Positions 62,586 to 64,000 of a DNA stretch of 64,000 nucleotides are shown here, in pieces. This DNA is from Paracoccus haematequi (GTDB taxonomy: Bacteria > Pseudomonadota > Alphaproteobacteria > Rhodobacterales > Rhodobacteraceae), in NCBI GenBank assembly GCA_945881965.1, contig CAMCVS010000001.1:477402-541401 (forward strand), given 5' to 3'. A program made the position numbers and the translations under genes. Positions within the stretch are counted from its first letter, which is position 1. Each line of letters begins with the position of its first letter. Under the pieces are notes generated by a model. It ran no database searches, was not told the origin of the DNA, and saw nothing but the letters and a program-made list of their open reading frames with translations.

Positions 62586-63671
62586 ATGACCCTTGCCCTG
62601 ACGATCACCGAACGCTTGTCCCGTGCCCGCGCCGACCTGCGCATGGGGGTGCCCGTGGTGCTGTCACTGGGCGATGCGGGCGCGCTGATGCTGGCCACGG
62701 AAACCGCGACGCCCCACCGCTTTGCGGCGCTGCGCGCGATGGACCCGGTGCTGGCGATCACGGCGCGGCGGGCGGATACGCTGAAGGCGCGGGCCTATGA
62801 CGATGATCTGGCGCGCGTGGTGCTGCCGCAGGACGCCGATCTGCGCTGGCTGCGCGCCATTGCCGATCCGGCGGATGATCTGCGGATGCCGATGAAAGGC
62901 CCGCTGGTGACGCGGCGCGACGGGTCCGCCGCCCTGCCCCGGCTGGCGCTGTTGCTGGCCAAATCGGCGCATCTGCTGCCTGCCGCGCTGGTCGCGCCGT
63001 TGCCGGATGCCGCTGCCTTTGCCCGCGCCGAAGGTCTGACGCAGATCGACGCCACGCAGGCCGGCCCGATATTGGCCGCGTCCGCGCATCCGCTGCCGCT
63101 GGTGACGGCGCGCCTGCCGGTGGCCGATGCCGGGGCCGGACGGCTGCATATCTTTCGCCCGGCTGATGGCGGCGAGGAACATTACGCTTTTGAAATTGGC
63201 ACCCCGCCCCGCGATACCCCGGTGCTGGCGCGGCTGCATTCGGCGTGTTTCACCGGCGATGTGCTGGGGTCGCTGAAATGCGACTGCGGCCCGCAACTGC
63301 ATGCCGCCCTGCACCAGATGGGAACCGAGGGCGCGGGCGTTTTGTTGTATCTGAACCAGGAGGGGCGCGGCATCGGGCTTGCCAACAAGATGCGCGCCTA
63401 TGACCTGCAGGATCAGGGGTTTGACACCGTCGAGGCCAACCACCGTCTGGGGTTCGAGGATGACGAGCGCGATTTCACCCTTGGCGCGCATATCCTGACC
63501 CAGATGGGGTTCCGCGCGGTGCGGCTGTTGACGAACAACCCGAAAAAGATCGCGATGATGGAAAAGGCGGGCATCACGGTGACCGAACGCGTGCCGCTGC
63601 ATGTGGGTATCGGTGATGCCAACCGTGCTTATCTGGCGACGAAAGCCGCGAAATCGGGGCATATGCTGTGA
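62586..63671 (+). CDS. ribA: GTP cyclohydrolase II
   Basis: A 361-residue protein catalysing the first step of riboflavin synthesis. Zinc ligands are in [41 protein letters not shown] and [17 protein letters not shown] complete the family signature in the C-terminal 200 residues. The N-terminal 150 residues ([19 protein letters not shown]) resemble a degenerate RibB-like domain lacking clear catalytic residues, as in many alphaproteobacterial versions. The start at 62586 follows AGGAGG. It overlaps the next gene by GTGA. No FMN riboswitch was recognised upstream. Confidence 0.94.
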   Translation: MTLALTITERLSRARADLRMGVPVVLSLGDAGALMLATETATPHRFAALRAMDPVLAITARRADTLKARAYDDDLARVVLPQDADLRWLRAIADPADDLRMPMKGPLVTRRDGSAALPRLALLLAKSAHLLPAALVAPLPDAAAFARAEGLTQIDATQAGPILAASAHPLPLVTARLPVADAGAGRLHIFRPADGGEEHYAFEIGTPPRDTPVLARLHSACFTGDVLGSLKCDCGPQLHAALHQMGTEGAGVLLYLNQEGRGIGLANKMRAYDLQDQGFDTVEANHRLGFEDDERDFTLGAHILTQMGFRAVRLLTNNPKKIAMMEKAGITVTERVPLHVGIGDANRAYLATKAAKSGHML

Positions 63672-64000
63672 CACGTTTCGACATGGTGGTCACGCCCACA
63701 GGCCTGCGGTTCATGAACCGGATGTTTCCCTGCACCATCGGGCGTGGCGGCGTGACCGACCGCAAACGCGAAGGCGACGGCTGCACCCCGCGCGGGGTGC
63801 ATCGGCTGGTTGGCATGCTGTATCGCGCCGACCGCATCCCCCGCCCCGCCGATTGGGCGCTGCCCATCGGGCCGGGCGATCTGTGGTCCGATGATCCCCG
63901 CCACGAGGATTACAACCTGCACGTCCGCGCACCCTATCCCCACAGCCACGAACGCCTGAGCCGCGCCGATCGGATGTATGACATCGTGATCCTGACCGAC
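63668..64000 (+). CDS. L,D-transpeptidase (YkuD)-like protein, partial
   Basis: 111 residues are visible before the window end. The N-terminus ([60 protein letters not shown]) resembles the YkuD-fold proteins of Rhodobacterales, including the conserved EGDGCTPRG-like turn. The catalytic Cys/His motif would lie past 64000, so function is inferred. The GTG start overlaps the ribA stop, so the genes are coupled. Confidence 0.75.
   Translation, partial: MTRFDMVVTPTGLRFMNRMFPCTIGRGGVTDRKREGDGCTPRGVHRLVGMLYRADRIPRPADWALPIGPGDLWSDDPRHEDYNLHVRAPYPHSHERLSRADRMYDIVILTD

Noticed and set aside
1-64000. CRISPR arrays, tRNA, rRNA, transposase or integrase genes
   Set aside because: No regularly spaced direct repeats, no tRNA-like T-loop/anticodon pattern and no recognisable mobility gene were seen; a covariance search would be needed to exclude a tRNA fully.

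Overview
The window is a 64-kb piece of a GC-rich alphaproteobacterial chromosome (about 64% G+C by eye), most likely from a member of the Rhodobacteraceae (Roseobacter/Rhodobacter group). The evidence is an ATP synthase Fo operon (I-a-c-b'-b) separate from the F1 genes, FnrL-type boxes, cobC-cobD, a malic enzyme fused to a phosphotransacetylase-like domain, prpE, and many small conserved proteins typical of that family. The window is cut at both ends: deoA lacks its C-terminus at position 1, and an L,D-transpeptidase-like gene runs off position 64000. I saw no rRNA, tRNA, CRISPR array, transposase or integrase gene.

Layout. 1-2.7 kb: a minus-strand, translationally coupled pyrimidine-nucleoside salvage operon (VOC-bicupin protein, cdd, deoA). 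2.8-10.6 kb: plus-strand carbon metabolism (maeB, prpE, a CIA30 protein, an amidase coupled to a class II HMG-CoA reductase). 10.6-20.9 kb: housekeeping and small membrane genes (nadK, glyA, DUF817, alpha/beta hydrolase, cytochrome b561, glutathionyl-hydroquinone-reductase-like GST, a degenerate receiver protein, cobC-cobD, a MltB-like transglycosylase). 21-30 kb: smc, a lipoprotein, a polytopic membrane protein behind two sulfide-regulator-like operators, an FCD-type GntR regulator and the Fo operon. 30-44.5 kb: ArsR regulator, fasciclin, serine protease, LysR, trpA, ychF, an XRE-TPR protein, polA, a large MscS channel, DUF1993 and a SnoaL-like protein. 44.6-49.9 kb: an accessory zone in which two AT-rich single-gene islets (a P63C-domain gene and a PIN-like gene) flank a normal-GC DUF1203-ade block. 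49.9-64 kb: lolA, ftsK, an aminotransferase, an amidase, ubiH, Trm112, Lon-N, ybbN, xth, DUF2461, an orphan response regulator and ribA.

The most interesting material is mainly regulatory. (i) A likely unannotated small RNA of about 75 nt lies at 61597-61671 on the minus strand. It has a perfect FnrL-type box about 40 nt upstream of the inferred start, a 5' hairpin, an unpaired ACCTCCCT (anti-Shine-Dalgarno-like) segment and a strong intrinsic terminator. (ii) A perfect FnrL box (TTGATCCGGATCAA) precedes a 61-residue membrane protein. (iii) Paired TTTGCAAA half-sites of the ScfR/PccR type precede prpE. (iv) Two tandem ATTC-N8-GNAT operators of the SqrR/BigR type precede the membrane protein at 25.2 kb. 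Other oddities are a three-copy interspersed palindromic element, an array of palindromes inside a reading frame at 57.6-57.75 kb, and tiny proteins at 21.0, 37.5 and 45.3 kb. No large novel multigene defence or biosynthetic system is evident.

Functions are assigned from sequence motifs recognised by eye. No database search was run.
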